The notes beneath the pieces were generated by a model. It had not been told where the DNA came from and did not search any database. It was given only the letters and a program-made list of their open reading frames with translations. Positions 46,443 to 58,381 of a stretch of 64,000 bases of DNA are shown one piece after another (position 1 is the first letter of the stretch; each line of letters opens with the position of its first letter). The position numbers and the translations under genes were made by a program. This stretch comes from Lepas anatifera (lineage: Eukaryota; Arthropoda; Thecostraca; Lepadidae): NCBI GenBank assembly GCA_034440635.1, contig JAOTON010001814.1, forward strand, positions 992,001 to 1,056,000. The letters run 5' to 3'.

Positions 46443-48271
46443 ATGTATAGAAGTCTATACACCAGGACCCAATGCCTATAAATAGTGCACTAATGATAAA
46501 TTTTTTCTCGGGATGCGCTGCGTGAAACATGATGCATTTTCACTATCTCATAATGAACGTTGAATTTGCTTTCCCTTTTAACTAATATTTTAATCATTAT
46601 TATGACGTAGGCATAACACAATTTGGTACCTTTGCTGGTTGAGTCTACTAATACGGATCGTCACCTTAAGCCACTGTTAGTAAAGTCCTAATTCCTAAAT
46701 TAAATACCACCGAGCATTAAAGCACGTTCTCGTTAGGGATCAGTCAAGGACTATCGTTAGACCCAAGCATGTATGTACCATATCCAGATTCCCAATAGAG
46801 GTACATCGTGTGCGCTCCATGACCTTTATGCCTCGTGGATCTTGGTAAAAAAGATCGTTTCAGTAATGAATTAGAGAAGCACTCCAAACGTCTTGGACTT
46901 GACGAGAGCCAGCTTGTTATAGGACGGTCATCGGCATCTTTGGTACGATTCCTTACCAGGGATAATTTCGTGCATGTACTGTGTGCTAGCATTTTTGATA
47001 TGCTTTCGACGACATTGCAACCTTTGGTCGCTTTGTGGGAGGCTCGTCAGCTGGTGCCTCTGAAACTTTCTCAGTGTATTCTCGCCTGGCCTCACAGTTC
47101 ATATTATTGCCTTCAGCCACGAGCTGATCGGCGAGCTGGATTTTAATTCCAGGTACCTGGTCTCCTCGAAGTCCTCGTGAGACTTGTACTCCAGCCAGGA
47201 GTTACCGTGTTTAAGATATTAAACCTGCTACTCCCAAGCAAGAACAGATGTTGTAGCCACAGAGGGCCGAGACCAAAGGAGTCCCGCAAGCAAGGCAGGG
47301 GCCTGACTATATCCACAAGTATGTCTGAGATTATCGTAAGGGTCCCGGTCCCCGACACAAAGATCGCAAGTGAGCCACATGGGCCCCCGGAAGCATTTCA
47401 GGAGGCCCGGATGGCCACAGGAGGCCTGGGTGAGCCGCAGGGGGCCCGACTTGGGTCACAGAGGGTCCGAGTGGGATACAGGGAAATTATCTGCAACTGC
47501 TGAAAACAGGGGCCCGACTTCGTCATCAGTGGGCTTGGGATAATTCTGAGGGGCCCGGTCGCAGACTCAGCGGTTTTAAGTGGACTGCAAGTGGCCCGGA
47601 AGAATATCAGGGTGTCCAGATGTCCAAAGTAGGCCCGGGTGAACCGCAGGGAGTCCAGTTGCAGTCACAGGGGGCCCGGGTGGAATACCGGGGACCTAAA
47701 ACTGCCGAGGACAGGGGGCCCAGCTTGGACAGCAGTGGGCCCTGAGACGATTTTTAGGGGTCCGGTCGCGGGGTTCGTGGGACCTCAGAGGTAGGGACCC
47801 CGAGAACAACTCTGGGGGCCACTGATATTAATTTCGGGGGCCCCGGTTACATAATGAGAGGCCCCCTAGACCTACCTTCGCGTGGTATTTGGAAGACAAC
47901 TTGCGGGACCGGGGTATAGCTGCAGCTACCGCTCCCCCTCCCGCGGGGGCCCGGCGGCTCCGGCGGGAGGCGTTTTATCAGTGCTTAAGGTAGGCCCAAG
48001 GGGGGCTATTACCCCATCCCCCCTCCTCGGATCTGCCCCTCGCTTTAGTACCAGAATGACAAGCATCGCCTGTTCCAATTCATATCTTCTAGTTTTATAA
48101 AATTAAAAACAAAGGAAACCACGAGGAAAACATATTTACGTAACATGTGCTCCTCATCAATGATGTATCATTACATTAAAGGAGTATGATATGCCTGGGA
48201 TGCCCTCCAAATGGTTAAGTATAATGACACTTTTGTTGTCATTGAGTCCTGGCGTATAGAATTCTATACAT
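46443..48271. mobile_element. 1.8-kb element with 32-bp inverted ends
   Basis: Left end 46443-46474 and right end 48240-48271 are inverted with about 28 of 32 matches. Each begins with the near-palindrome TGTATAGAAGTCTATACA (left) or its variant with AATT (right). A target duplication is not evident. The interior includes a 47230-48040 array related to M4 and an ORF at 46835-47146 (103 residues) that I do not recognise. Confidence 0.6.
47230..48041 (+). repeat. GGCCCGG-rich array related to the interior of M4
   Basis: Follows M4 from CTCCCAAGCAA through GTCTGAGATTATCGT, GGGAAATTATCTGCAACTGC and AGGCCCCCTAGACCT to GCGGGAGGCGTTT and a GGATCTGCCCCT end. It lacks M4's left end and nested SINE. 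Confidence 0.75.
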
Positions 48272-48719
48272 AACATTTTCGAAGGAGATTGTTCGGCAAC
48301 AAAAAATGTTAAAGACAGCAGAAGACACCGGATAAAAACTGAGATATTTCCAATAATTTAAGCTTGCTGTTCATATACTTATCAAAACTAGATTCTGTCA
48401 GTAACATTTTTAAACTACATACCTTCTTCGGAGCAACCGCGAAACCGTCCGGCGCTCACGCCTATCGTCGAACAAAGGGAATTTTAACTCACTTGCCCTT
48501 GGGTTTAGTTTATGATTTTAACACCAGAAGAAAGCTAGAATGTCCAGCTTTCTTACGTATACATAATTTATATAAAAGGCTACGACATCGGTAGGAGGTG
48601 GTAGAGCTATTCAAACCTGCGTATAGATACCTATATGTGGGGACTTAGGAGGATAGGCTTTCAAAGTCAGAGGTATATTTTGAGACCATCGCAATCGCGC
48701 GGTCGCACCAGTTCGCCTC
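48272..48719. other. No gene recognised
   Basis: AT-rich sequence with a 76-residue ORF (48364-48594) without motifs. Confidence 0.25.
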
Positions 48720-49381
48720 CACTGTAGACCGAGTCGTGAGGTCACAACGTCATATAATCAGGTTAAATGTCAAGGTCAACCCACGTGAAGGTCAAGGTCA
48801 AGGTCAATTGTCACAGGTCAAGGTCGTTTATCTCAGTATTCCGGTCAGATGGCATTATTCAATATGCCGTATGTTATGCTATGACTTCATAGTTAAGGCT
48901 ACTCAAGGTCAAAGTAAAGGTTAAAGGTCAAAGGCAAAGTCAAATGTCTTTTTCAAGGTCAAACCTTCACTTCCCGCCTTAAGGCTGCTGTAGTGCAAGT
49001 TATATTGTAGATTTTTGGGAATAGGTCATATTGTTATGACACATGACACCTGGACCTCAAAATTTCAGAGCACATTGTGTGGGACTCTCTCTATAACTGC
49101 CGTCCGCTTTTGTTGTATTCCGGCTTTTTATGCATAACCACGGCATTTCCCAATACGTCTCTAGCGCGGCTCAGATTTGATCTTTATGACCTCGTTTGAC
49201 CTTAAAGATATTGACCTGGGTCTATGAAACTTTACCATAAGGTACATCGCCATCACCTCCACACAACCCCCAACGGGCGTTTTGCTAACCCTCTTGATTT
49301 CCGATATCTCAGGGGAGGGGGCACTTTAGGACCCCTTCCACTGCGCGTTGACGTCAGACCCCTCTCCACTGCGCGTGTTAA
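48720..49381. mobile_element. TTAA-family C element end, copy C1
   Basis: The right end CACTGCGCGTGTTAAC with two CACTGCGCGTTGACG-type repeats, then inward CCCTCTTGATTTCCGATATC, matches (inverted) the arm segment of element Y beginning at 58838. The inner part is a dense run of AGGTCA-type hexamers (48770-48960). The opposite end is not found. Confidence 0.55.
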
Positions 49382-49639
49382 CAACACACTTGACAAAAAT
49401 ACAAGAATTTACCCGTGAGTACCCATATATCCTAGCCAACATTCTTACGAATACATAGGGCGTCAGAGATCACTTCAGGACAGCAAAATGCAAAAAAGGG
49501 GCCAATGTGCGCGTAGATCGCTGGAAGTTCCACTTGTTTCAGCAGGGTTCAGGCTGTCAGCTCCATCCTTTCAACTCAACTTCTGCTCTACTAAACTCAA
49601 CAGAATTAGTACACATGATGCATGGCCAATTGATAGGAC
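49382..49639. other. No gene recognised
   Basis: Short spacer between C1 and A4 with no repeat end or ORF of note. Confidence 0.25.
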
Positions 49640-50482
49640 TTAACACGCGCATTGACGGGGGTCTGAGCCACCTTCGCATTGACGGGGGCGAGTACCCGCC
49701 CCCCAAGATCTCGAGAACCACGATAGGTAGCGAAAAACGGTAAAGAGCGTTGGGCTGCTCATCCACTTCTCCATCGAAAACACTTGAACCATTTTTTTGT
49801 TAGGTCACATGCAGGGTCACGAGAGTTCAGAACATGACGTCATAGGGAGAACATGTAAATTCAGTTTTTCGGCCATTACATCTGAACAAGTAAATATAGA
49901 GTAAAACGACTTAAACTATAAGAATCCTCTTAGCAAGCCGAATCTAATGATATATAATTTGACCTTGCTAGGTCAAATCAAGGATTTGACCTGACCTGAG
50001 GTCAGGTCAGGGTCAAATTATATAAAATTCATATCATTGGAACCGCAAAGCCCAGGCAAGTCTAATGCATCTAAAATAAATGCTCTATCGCCATCCGTTA
50101 CTGAGTTATTCCGTAAAAACAATTTTTCCAATGTATTTCCAAAGGAGAGGTCATGCCTCGTACCTGACCTTAGGTCATCGATATCAGAAATACCGGAACA
50201 TATTTTAGAGAACTCGGTGGGGCCATTATGTGATATGAGTTTCAATCGGATAAGTTCACCCTGCTCCGACTTATGCTATCTTAAACTTTTTTTAGGTCGG
50301 GTCACTTGACCTGTACTGGTGACCTGACCTGAGATGACCTAACCTTAAAATTTTCACAGTAGTTGTAAAAATGATGAGGGAAAAGGTATGCCAAGTACGG
50401 CGGCGCCACGCGCCGCCGTTTTTCTGCTATCTCCAAAAAACCAGAGGGGGCGGGTACCCGCCCCCGTCAATGCGCGTGTTAA
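49640..50482. mobile_element. TTAA-family A element, copy A4 (best preserved)
   Basis: 843 bp from TTAACACGCGCATTGACGG to CCGTCAATGCGCGTGTTAA. The left end has a second CGCATTGACGGGGGC block before GAGTACCCGCCCCCC. The right end has GGGGGCGGGTACCCGCCCCC. The centre (49986-50015) is an inverted pair of TGACCTGACCT / AGGTCAGGTCA around a single G, flanked by TTTGACC and GGGTCAAA. Non-coding. The TTAA target fits piggyBac- or Kolobok-type mobilisation. Confidence 0.85.
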
Positions 50483-51249
50483 ACTTGAGCTCTATCCACA
50501 CCCCGCAACTTCGATCTGCCTGCGTGGAAAACGATTGTGCGCTGGTGAATTCCATGGAGCGCTGCTGGACATGGCTACTACTATTACAACTACTAATGAA
50601 CACAACCATTGCTGCATTCTAAAACAATCAAATAGCAATCAAATAGCCCCATACAATCGTGCTGTTCAATGCAATGCCGCTCACTCTGAGAATAAACTCT
50701 TCCCTTGCAAAAGAAGGTCAAGCAAGCATCTTTGTGCTGCTAAATAAGGAGCAAAGACATACTCCGCATGTAAAGCACCAGCATTATCAATTCGCTCATT
50801 TCTACTCGAAGAATGATTCACGCATCAACTCCAACACTACTATCGTCAACGGCTTCCACTATCCCCATATAAAGTAAATCTAACTCCAAGAAAAAAGACA
50901 GCTTCCATTCTCCTCTACATTTCCAGTACCCCCTCCCACCCACCCAATTCTGTCGCGTTCCCCCTCCCGCTGTCACGCGATGCCTCCTCGTCTCTTTCTG
51001 TTCTCCTGCGGGCGCTAGTCCCCCAATCCCCCCCACCCTCTCGCCGCCACGCGATGCCTCCTCGGCTCTTTCTGGTCTCCCGCCGGTGCTAGAGTGCTTC
51101 ATGAATTGAATGTCTAATCAGATAGCTGATCAAATGCAACCCATGAATCTGATTAGATTGAGATTAGTAGAGAATTTGGGTAGTTTTGTTCTGGATATTA
51201 ATTTTTGTTTTTTGTGTAAATTTAGTCACCTTTTTGCGGATATACACTG
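50483..51249. other. No gene; 72-bp direct duplication at about 50975-51091
   Basis: CACGCGATGCCTCCTCG...GCGCTAG-type block occurs twice (50975-51019 and 51047-51091). The 94-residue minus-strand ORF across it is Gly/Arg-rich and motif-free. Confidence 0.4.
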
Positions 51250-51372
51250 AATTTGGATTGACTTTCGTGGCGTGCGGACGGATATCGACTGTATTTATAT
51301 TGATTCTCGTAGCGTGCGGATGGATTCGACTGAATTTGGATCGATTACCGTGGCGTGCGGACGGATTGGGCC
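51250..51372. repeat. Three imperfect copies of a unit of about 45 bp
   Basis: Units contain TTGGATTGACTTTCGTGGCG followed by TGCGGACGGAT, with diverged spacers. Confidence 0.65.
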
Positions 51373-51554
51373 GGATTTGTCGGGTAAATTTCGGATATGC
51401 ATCTAATTGGATCTGCGTTTTCTTGGCCATGACGTACACTACTGTTCACAGCCACCGGCGGGCCTCGTCGTCCTTCTCCGGAGACCACAGGCCAGACGCA
51501 CGCCGACCGACTAATGAGGGCGCCGCAGTCACCGATCGTCGCTGTCGACGGTCA

Positions 51555-52985
51555 GGGGCGCGCACAGGGAAGATGCTGTCGACGGTCAGGGGTGCATGCA
51601 GGGAAGATTCTGCCGACGGTCAGGGGTGCATACAGGGAAGATGCTGTCGACGGTCAGGGGTGCACACGGGGAAGATGCTGTCGACGGTCAGGGTCAGATA
51701 CAAGAGTGAATATGCTGCTGATAGTCAGGGGCGGATACAGGAGTGAATATGCTGCTGATAGTCAGGGGCGGACACAGGAGTGAATATGCTGCTGACAGTC
51801 AGGGACGGATACAGGAGTGAATATGCTGCTGATAGTCAGGGACGGATACAGGAGTGAATATGCTGCTGATAGTCAGGGGCGGATACAGGAGTGAATATGC
51901 TGCTGACAGTCAGGGACGGATACAGGAGTGAATATGCTGCTGACGGTCAGGGTCACGTACAGGGAAGATGCTTATTCACTCCTGTTTCCGCCTCTGCCCG
52001 TCGACAGCATATTTACTCTTGTACCTGACCCTGACCGCCGACAGCATATTCACTCCTCTTTCCGCTGATGGTCAGGGTCAGATACAGGGAAGATGCTGCT
52101 GATGGTCAGGGTCAGATACAGGGAAGATGCTGCTGATGGTCAGGGTCAGATACAGGGAGGATGCTGCTGACGGGCAGGGTCAGATACAAGGAAGATGCTG
52201 CTGACGGTCAGGGTCAGATACAGGAAAGATGCTGCTGATGGTCAGGGTCAGATACAGGGAAGATGCTGCTGATGGTCAGGGTCAGATACAGGGAAGATGC
52301 TGCTGATGGTCAGGGTCAGATACAGGGAAGATGCTGCTGACGGGCAGGGTCAGATACAAGGAAGATGCTGCTGACGGTCAGGGTCAGATACAGGGAAGAT
52401 GCTGCTGATGGTCAGGGTCAGATACAGGGAAGATGCTGCTGATGGTCAGGGTCAGATACAGGGAAGATGCTGCTGATGGCCAGGGTCAGATACAGGGAAG
52501 ATGCTGCTGATGGTCAGGGTCAGATACAGGGAAGATGCTGCTGATGGTCAGGGTCAGATACAAGGAAGATGCTGCTGACGGTCAGGGTCAGATACAGGAG
52601 AAGATGCTGCTGACTGTCAGGGTCAGATACAGGGAAGATGCTGCTGATGGTCAGGGTCAGATACAGGGAAGATGCTGCTGATGGTCAGGGTCAGATACCA
52701 GGAAGATGCTGCTGACGGTCAGGGTCAGATACAGGGAAGATGCTGCTGATGGTCAGGGTGAGATACAAGGAAGATGCTGCTGACGGTCAGGGTCAGATAC
52801 AGGGAAGATGCTGCTGATGGTCAGGGTCAGATACAGGGAAGATGTTGCTGATGGTCAGGGTCAGATACAAGGAAGATGCTGCTGACGGTCAGGGTCAGAT
52901 ACAGGGAAGATGTTGCTGATGGTCAGGGTCAGATACAGGGAAGATGCTGCTGATGGTCAGGGTCAGATACAGCGAAGATGCTGTC
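51555..52985. repeat. 1.4-kb minisatellite, 34/37-bp units, with an inverted island
   Basis: About 40 units. Segment 1 (51555-51690): 34-bp units with CTGTCGACGGTCAGGGGTGC. Segment 2 (51690-51970): 37-bp units with TGATAGTCAGGGGCGGATAC and AGGAGTGAATATG. Segment 3 (51971-52064): two to three 37-bp units in inverted orientation. Segment 4 (52065-52985): 34-bp units with GATGGTCAGGGTCAGATACA and GGGAAGATGCTGCT. Neither 34 nor 37 is a multiple of three, so coding is unlikely. Sharp subfamily blocks show local amplification. Confidence 0.95.
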
Positions 52986-53493
52986 GACCATTCGCCGGAT
53001 ACAGGCCGACTCTGGCATTACTTCTGAACAATGGAAAAATATATATATATGCATATGTATAGTGTACATGGCCTGTAATTTTCAGCTGCGTCACGCAGCG
53101 GCAGTGGTGGTGGCCACATATTATACAAGGAAATTATTACATTCCTGGTCCATGGACGGAGTTTAGGTAAGCGCAAACAGCTATAACTTTTTTACAGTGT
53201 AGTTACAGTGTTTACTATTCGGGAAGTTCAAGCTTTATGAGGGGGAAAAATTAACTCAAAAGATTGACATTATTTCAGCAAAATTAGAGGCTGTTCATAA
53301 ATGATGTCACCTTTTGTAGGAGTTTCTAGACTCACTTCTACTCTCGTTTTGCGACTTTATTCAGGCATTCTGGTCTCACTTTAAGTTCTAGACAGTCCCA
53401 ATGGGTAGAGATCCTGGGGGCTTGGGGGTCCGGACCCACTGGATTTTGGGCCTCCCACAGACTTTTAATAGAGCTTTTATTGCCGTGCCAGCG

Positions 53494-54479
53494 TTAACAC
53501 GCGCCCCGCTGGTGGGGTGGGGCGATATTCGTCCCCCTCCTGGTTTTCCCCAGAAAACGCAAAAACAAAGAAACGCAGAACAACAAAACTTACAGTACCT
53601 TATCTCTGATCAACTTTACACATCAGACCAAATATTTTAGGTCAGGTCAAGTCAGGTCAAGGAGGTATTCAAGATCAAGTAATCCAACCTCAAAACCCAA
53701 AATCACGAGTTTGAAGCAGTGCCTAAGGAACCATCTGTCAACCGATCAGTTTCAAACTTTTACCATATGATGAGGTCATTAGGGTCTACAAATCTGCTAT
53801 CTCGGAATTTTGATACTGTTGCCCTAAGGTGGAGTCAATATTTTGGTCACCCCATCATAAGTCTATGGTGAAAAATAGAAAGGGCTCTTTTTCAGTAAAA
53901 GCTGGATAGATAAAGCTGAAAATTATAAAACCGCATATTCACGCCACAATCTGTACCTTAAAGTTGAGTTTTTGACAATGACCTCTCAAAGGTCATGTCA
54001 GGTCACAGGGACATACAGTGATTACTTTGCCAACAACTTCTGACTGAATTGAAATAAATCTCCCCGATTGAAATGCAGCATGACCATACCTTCACCATCC
54101 CTTGACTATGCCTTGACTATACCTTAATGTGACCTTGACCTAGCTCGATGTGAGGTCGTTTTGAAAAATTTGACCTAGCAAGGTCATATCATCATTCGAT
54201 TCACCAAAATGAGAGGAATCCAATGATACATAAATAGTTGTTGTGTACACCGCCCTGTTGTCAGCCTATGGAACCTTCTTTGACCTTTACTGACCTCAAT
54301 ATTGACCTGACATAAAAACACTTTGTATAATTTCTCTTCTTCCTTTCAAGAGCTTTCAAACACCGTCCGTAATTTTCCTTTAGCATTTCTGGCAAATGAG
54401 ATACGAAGAGGGGCGAAAGCCCCCCCAGCGTGACGCGTCATGCCAGTGAACCAGCGGGGCGCCTGTTAAGCCACTCAAA
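53494..54479. mobile_element. TTAA-family B element, copy B2
   Basis: 986 bp, TTAACACGCGCCCCGCTGG to CCAGCGGGGCGCCTGTTAA. Carries GGTTTTCCCCAG near the left end, GGTCAGGTCAAGTCAGGTCA inside, and GACCTAGCAAGGTC. Same orientation as B1. Non-coding. Confidence 0.85.
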
Positions 54480-54593
54480 ACCCCATGGATCGAGAAGAGA
54501 TCTCCAGCCCTGGCCATGGTATGTCAATTTTCGGCCGGACACCCCCCGCCCGTGACTTAATTTATTAACAGCCCCGTATAGGTTTAACACGTG

Positions 54594-55601
54594 TCCCCGC
54601 TGGGGTCCCTTGCATGACGCGCCCCGCTGGGGGGCGTTTTTCGCCCCCACCGTATTTCGTTCCCCACGAAAGCTAAAAGAAATTTACGGGCGGCGTTCGA
54701 AAGCTCTTGACAAGACGAAGATAATTTATAGGTAGAACTTTTATGTCAGGTCAATATTGAGGTCAGTATAGATCAAAGAATGCTCCATAGGCTTACAACA
54801 GAGCAGTGTACGTTTCCCTCTCTCGATAGGCTCTCAGGGGAGCTAGAGCAAATCGTTATGCATCATTGGATTCCTCTCATCGCGGCAAATCGAATGATGT
54901 ATAATATGACCTTGCTAGGTCAAATAGGCAAAATGACCTGACCTCGACATAGGTCAGGGTCACAGAGTGACCTGGTATAGTCATGTTGCATATTAATCGA
55001 CTCCCCGTGACAATATAAACACCATGTAAGCAAAATGGGAGCTTTATCTCAATTCAGTAAGAAGTTATTGGCAAAACAATCACTCTCTGCTCCCGTGACC
55101 TGATGTGACCTTTGAGAGGGCAGATGCTCAAAAACTCAAGGTTATGGTCAAGATAGTGGTAAGAATATACAGTTTGAGGATTTTCAGCCTTATCTATCCA
55201 GCATTTCTTGAAAACGAGCCCTTTCTATTTTTCACCATAGACTTATAATGGGGTTACCAAAAAATTGACCCCAGCTTAGGTCACCAATATCGACATTACG
55301 AGATAGCAGATTTGTAGACCCTAATGACCCTATCATATTTTGGAAGTTTCAAACTGATCAGTTTGCTCATGTTCTCTGGGCGCTGCTTCAAACTCGTAAT
55401 TTTAGGTTTTGAGGTTGGGTCACTTGACCCTGAATAGCTGCTTGACCTGGCATGAGGTTAACTCAAAAATTTGGTCAGATGTGTGAAATTTGTCAGGTAT
55501 AAGGTACCGTAAGTATCATTGTTCTGCGTCTCTTCGTTTTTGAGCTATCTGGGAAAAACCAGGAGGGGGCAAATTTCGACCCCCAGCGGGGCGCGTGTTA
55601 A
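54594..55601. mobile_element. TTAA-family B element, copy B3 (inverted)
   Basis: 1,008 bp, TTAACACGTGTCCCCGCTGG to CCAGCGGGGCGCGTGTTAA. Opposite orientation to B2 and only 114 bp away, so the pair forms a 2-kb inverted repeat. The left end has a second GCGCCCCGCTGGGG block, as in B4. Confidence 0.85.
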
Positions 55602-56540
55602 GTAAAATTATTTATTTATGCGTATTTAGCCAGATTAAGCTATTTAGTCGTCAAATGCAAAGGAAAACTAACTTAATTGGTTGAAATGAATTAATCGCAA
55701 TCCGATATGGGCTCAAAAGAACACAGATCTTGTTAAGACTAATACGCTCTCCAATCCTCAGAAGTCCCGGCACAGACCCAGTTGATCCTGGCACAGGTCC
55801 GGCCGGAACCAGCATCCAGTCCCGGCGCCGGGACGCCGGGACCAAAAATAGAACCTCTGGTGCTGACCCCGTCGGGTGTTCTCCTCAAAAGACACCTACT
55901 AGCAAGCCAGTAAATTTAAATCCGGAAAATGTCATAATTGCTCTAGAGGAATCAGACAGCAGCCGGAGGCAGCTACTGGAGACCTGCTCGCTGCAAAAAC
56001 ACAATCATCATCGACTGACTCACTGGGCGCTCCAACAGTTTCAGCCGAAGACAATGTTTCCCATGTATTGCCGCTGCTGGACGAGACCGCCGTCAGAACA
56101 GATAGACTTTTGGTTGAATTGATCCTTTGAAGCTGGTTTATTGTTCGCTGTGTGTTTTCAATTTTTAATTACCGTTTCCGAAACATAACAGGTGTTGTCA
56201 TTAATTGGTAATTGGTGTTATTTGGTAACACGTAATTGGTGTTTGCCATTTTATTTCAGACCCGAAGTGGCAAACGTCAAGGAATGAACGTCCGTCCATA
56301 TGAACCAAAGTAGGTCACTTCCATGCCCCAATAGAAATTAGAACTGTATTTTGGTACATTGATTCAGCCTCTTCTGTTGGTTATAAAAGTGAACCGAACC
56401 AAATGCCACTAAATATAATACACTTCTGTCATAACGCAGCCCTTTAGCATTGAATTCTCTTCCACCCAGGGCCCGAAAAATATTGATTCCACCTGGCTTC
56501 AAAACACATATTTTATGATGTGCTGCGTTGTTTATGTTAC
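55602..56540. other. No gene recognised
   Basis: Includes an ORF at 55730-56122 (plus, 130 residues) beginning in a Pro/Gly/Thr-rich stretch. It overlaps CCGGCGCCGGGACGCCGG palindromic sequence and shows no motif. Confidence 0.25.
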
Positions 56541-57780
56541 TTAACACGCGCCCCGCTGGGGTCCCTTGCATGACGCGCCCCGCTGGGGTGGGGTTCGCCC
56601 CCTCCGATCTCGTTCCCCACGAAAGCTAAAGGAAAATTACGGGCGGCGTTCGAAAGCTCTTGACAAGGCGAATACATTTTATACGAATAATTTTTATGTA
56701 AGGTCAATATTGAGGTCAACATAGGTCAAAGAAGGCTACATAGGCTTACAACAGAGCAGTGTACGTTTCCCTCTCTAGATCTGACCTCAGGGGAGCTAGA
56801 ACAAATCTTTATGCATCATTAGATTCCGCTCATCGCGGCAAATCGAATGATGTATAATATGACCTTACCAGGTCAAATAGTGAAAATAACCTGACCTCGA
56901 GCTAGGTCAGGGTCACAGATTGAGCTGGTATGGTCATGTTGCGTATAAATCGACTCCCCGTGACAATATAAGCACAATGCAAGCAAAATGGGAGCTTTAT
57001 CTCAATTCAGTGAGAAGTCATGGGCAAAACAATCACTTTCTGCTCCCGTGACCTGATATGACCTTTGAGAGGTCAGATGCTCGAAAACTTGTCAGATGTT
57101 CGAAAGTCATGATCCTAGTACGGCTAGACGGAGTTGGAGGGTTTTCAGCTTTAGTCATCAAGGGACTTGTCACGGAGACCCCGACCCCACACCCGAACGA
57201 GCAACCCTCATGGGGTCATTTAGAAGCCAAGTTTAACGTCCAAGCCAGGACGGCCGCCCCGCTCAGGTCACCCTCTTCAGTCAGTTGCCGCCGACCTGTA
57301 CGTCGGGTAAACTATTAGCGCCGCGTCTCGGAACCGATCCCAGCCTGACATGCACTGCCACTGCATGCTCTGAAGGCGAGCCCAACGCTCTACCAACTGA
57401 GCTCATCCGTTTTTTCACCATAGACATATAGGTGACCAAAAAATTGACCCCACCTTAGGTCAACAATATCGAAATTCGGAGATAGCACATTTGTAGACCC
57501 TAATGACCTTATTATATTGTGGAAGTTTCAAACTGATCAGCATGTTGATGTTCCCTGGGCGCCGCTTCAAACTCGTGATTTTAGGTTTTGATGTCGGTTC
57601 ACTTGACCCTGAATAGCTCCTTGACCTGACATGACCTTAACTCAAAAAATTGATGAGATGTGTAAAATCAATCAGGGATAAGGTACGGTAAGTTTCGTTC
57701 TTCTGCGTTGCTTCGTTTTTGAGCTATCTGGGGAAAACCAGGAGGGGGAGAATTTCGCCCGCCAGCGAAGCGCGTGTTAA
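56541..57780. mobile_element. TTAA-family B element, copy B4, interrupted by a SINE
   Basis: TTAACACGCGCCCCGCTGG to CCAGCGAAGCGCGTGTTAA, same orientation as B3. Total 1,240 bp. Removing the SINE at 57165-57409 gives about 995 bp, the normal family length. Confidence 0.85.
57165..57409 (-). mobile_element. tRNA-derived SINE, family 1 (copy c), inside B4
   Basis: On the minus strand it starts GATGAGCTCAGTTGGTAGAG, then CGTTGGGCTCGCC, and continues through the family body to the GACAAGTCCCTT segment. It lacks the last part seen in copy a. Confidence 0.85.
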
Positions 57781-58097
57781 TCTTAATGAAACTTTACTGA
57801 AGCCGAAGACAAGAGATGAAAGAAAAAGAAAGACAAGACAATCGTCAATGGTACTCCCTAATACTAGGAAAATGACCACAATAATGCACTGTAGATGCAT
57901 GCTTTCCCCAGCAATAAACTGCTAACCCATAGTCTCCGCTGAGCACCACACGCGTGCGTGTCGTCGGTTGGCCGAAGTGCCAGTCGGCTACCGGTGGGGC
58001 GCGCCGGGCGGCCGATTTTCGCGCACATGGCGTCACTCTTTGGCTGATTATACATATATAAATTCAAGAACGCAAAATTTAATTGATGCTTTTAGAA
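57781..58097. other. No gene recognised
   Basis: Spacer between B4 and the PQ repeat. A G/C-rich patch (57930-58030) gives small minus-strand ORFs only. Confidence 0.25.
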
Positions 58098-58381
58098 TGC
58101 AAAAGCGCAGAGAAACATTTTTGTAGATAAGTTTAAGATGAATCTTTGGCCACACGTACAAAAATTGTTTTAAAAATTGAAAGCAAATTTCCAAAAACTT
58201 TTAGATCATTATTTTTAAAAAAGCAAATACTGAAAACTGGATTGTTAAGGAACTATCACATTTCAAATGATCATCAATAACGAAGGACTACATAGAACAT
58301 AATGATTGTACCCCATCATGTTTTGCCAAAAACAAGGATTTTCCCGACTTTCAGCAGGCTGTAACCCCAAAACCCGTATTT
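58098..58381. repeat. Repeat PQ, right half, left of transposon Y
   Basis: Reverse complement of 45850-46145, ending exactly where Y begins (CCCGTATTT, then GGGCAATT). Confidence 0.85.

Noticed and set aside
44708..48041. One 3.3-kb hAT-like element from the GGATCC end at 44708 to the GGATC end at 48041
   Set aside because: Flanking 8-mers do not match, and the interval is made of an arm fragment, PQ and part of the 1.8-kb element.
51186..51783. 186- and 89-residue ORFs with GRCCRRSGVH-type repeats
   Set aside because: They are translations of the minisatellite start and lose frame at the 37-bp units.
51555..52985. CRISPR-like array
   Set aside because: Whole 34/37-bp units repeat without unique spacers, so this is a minisatellite.
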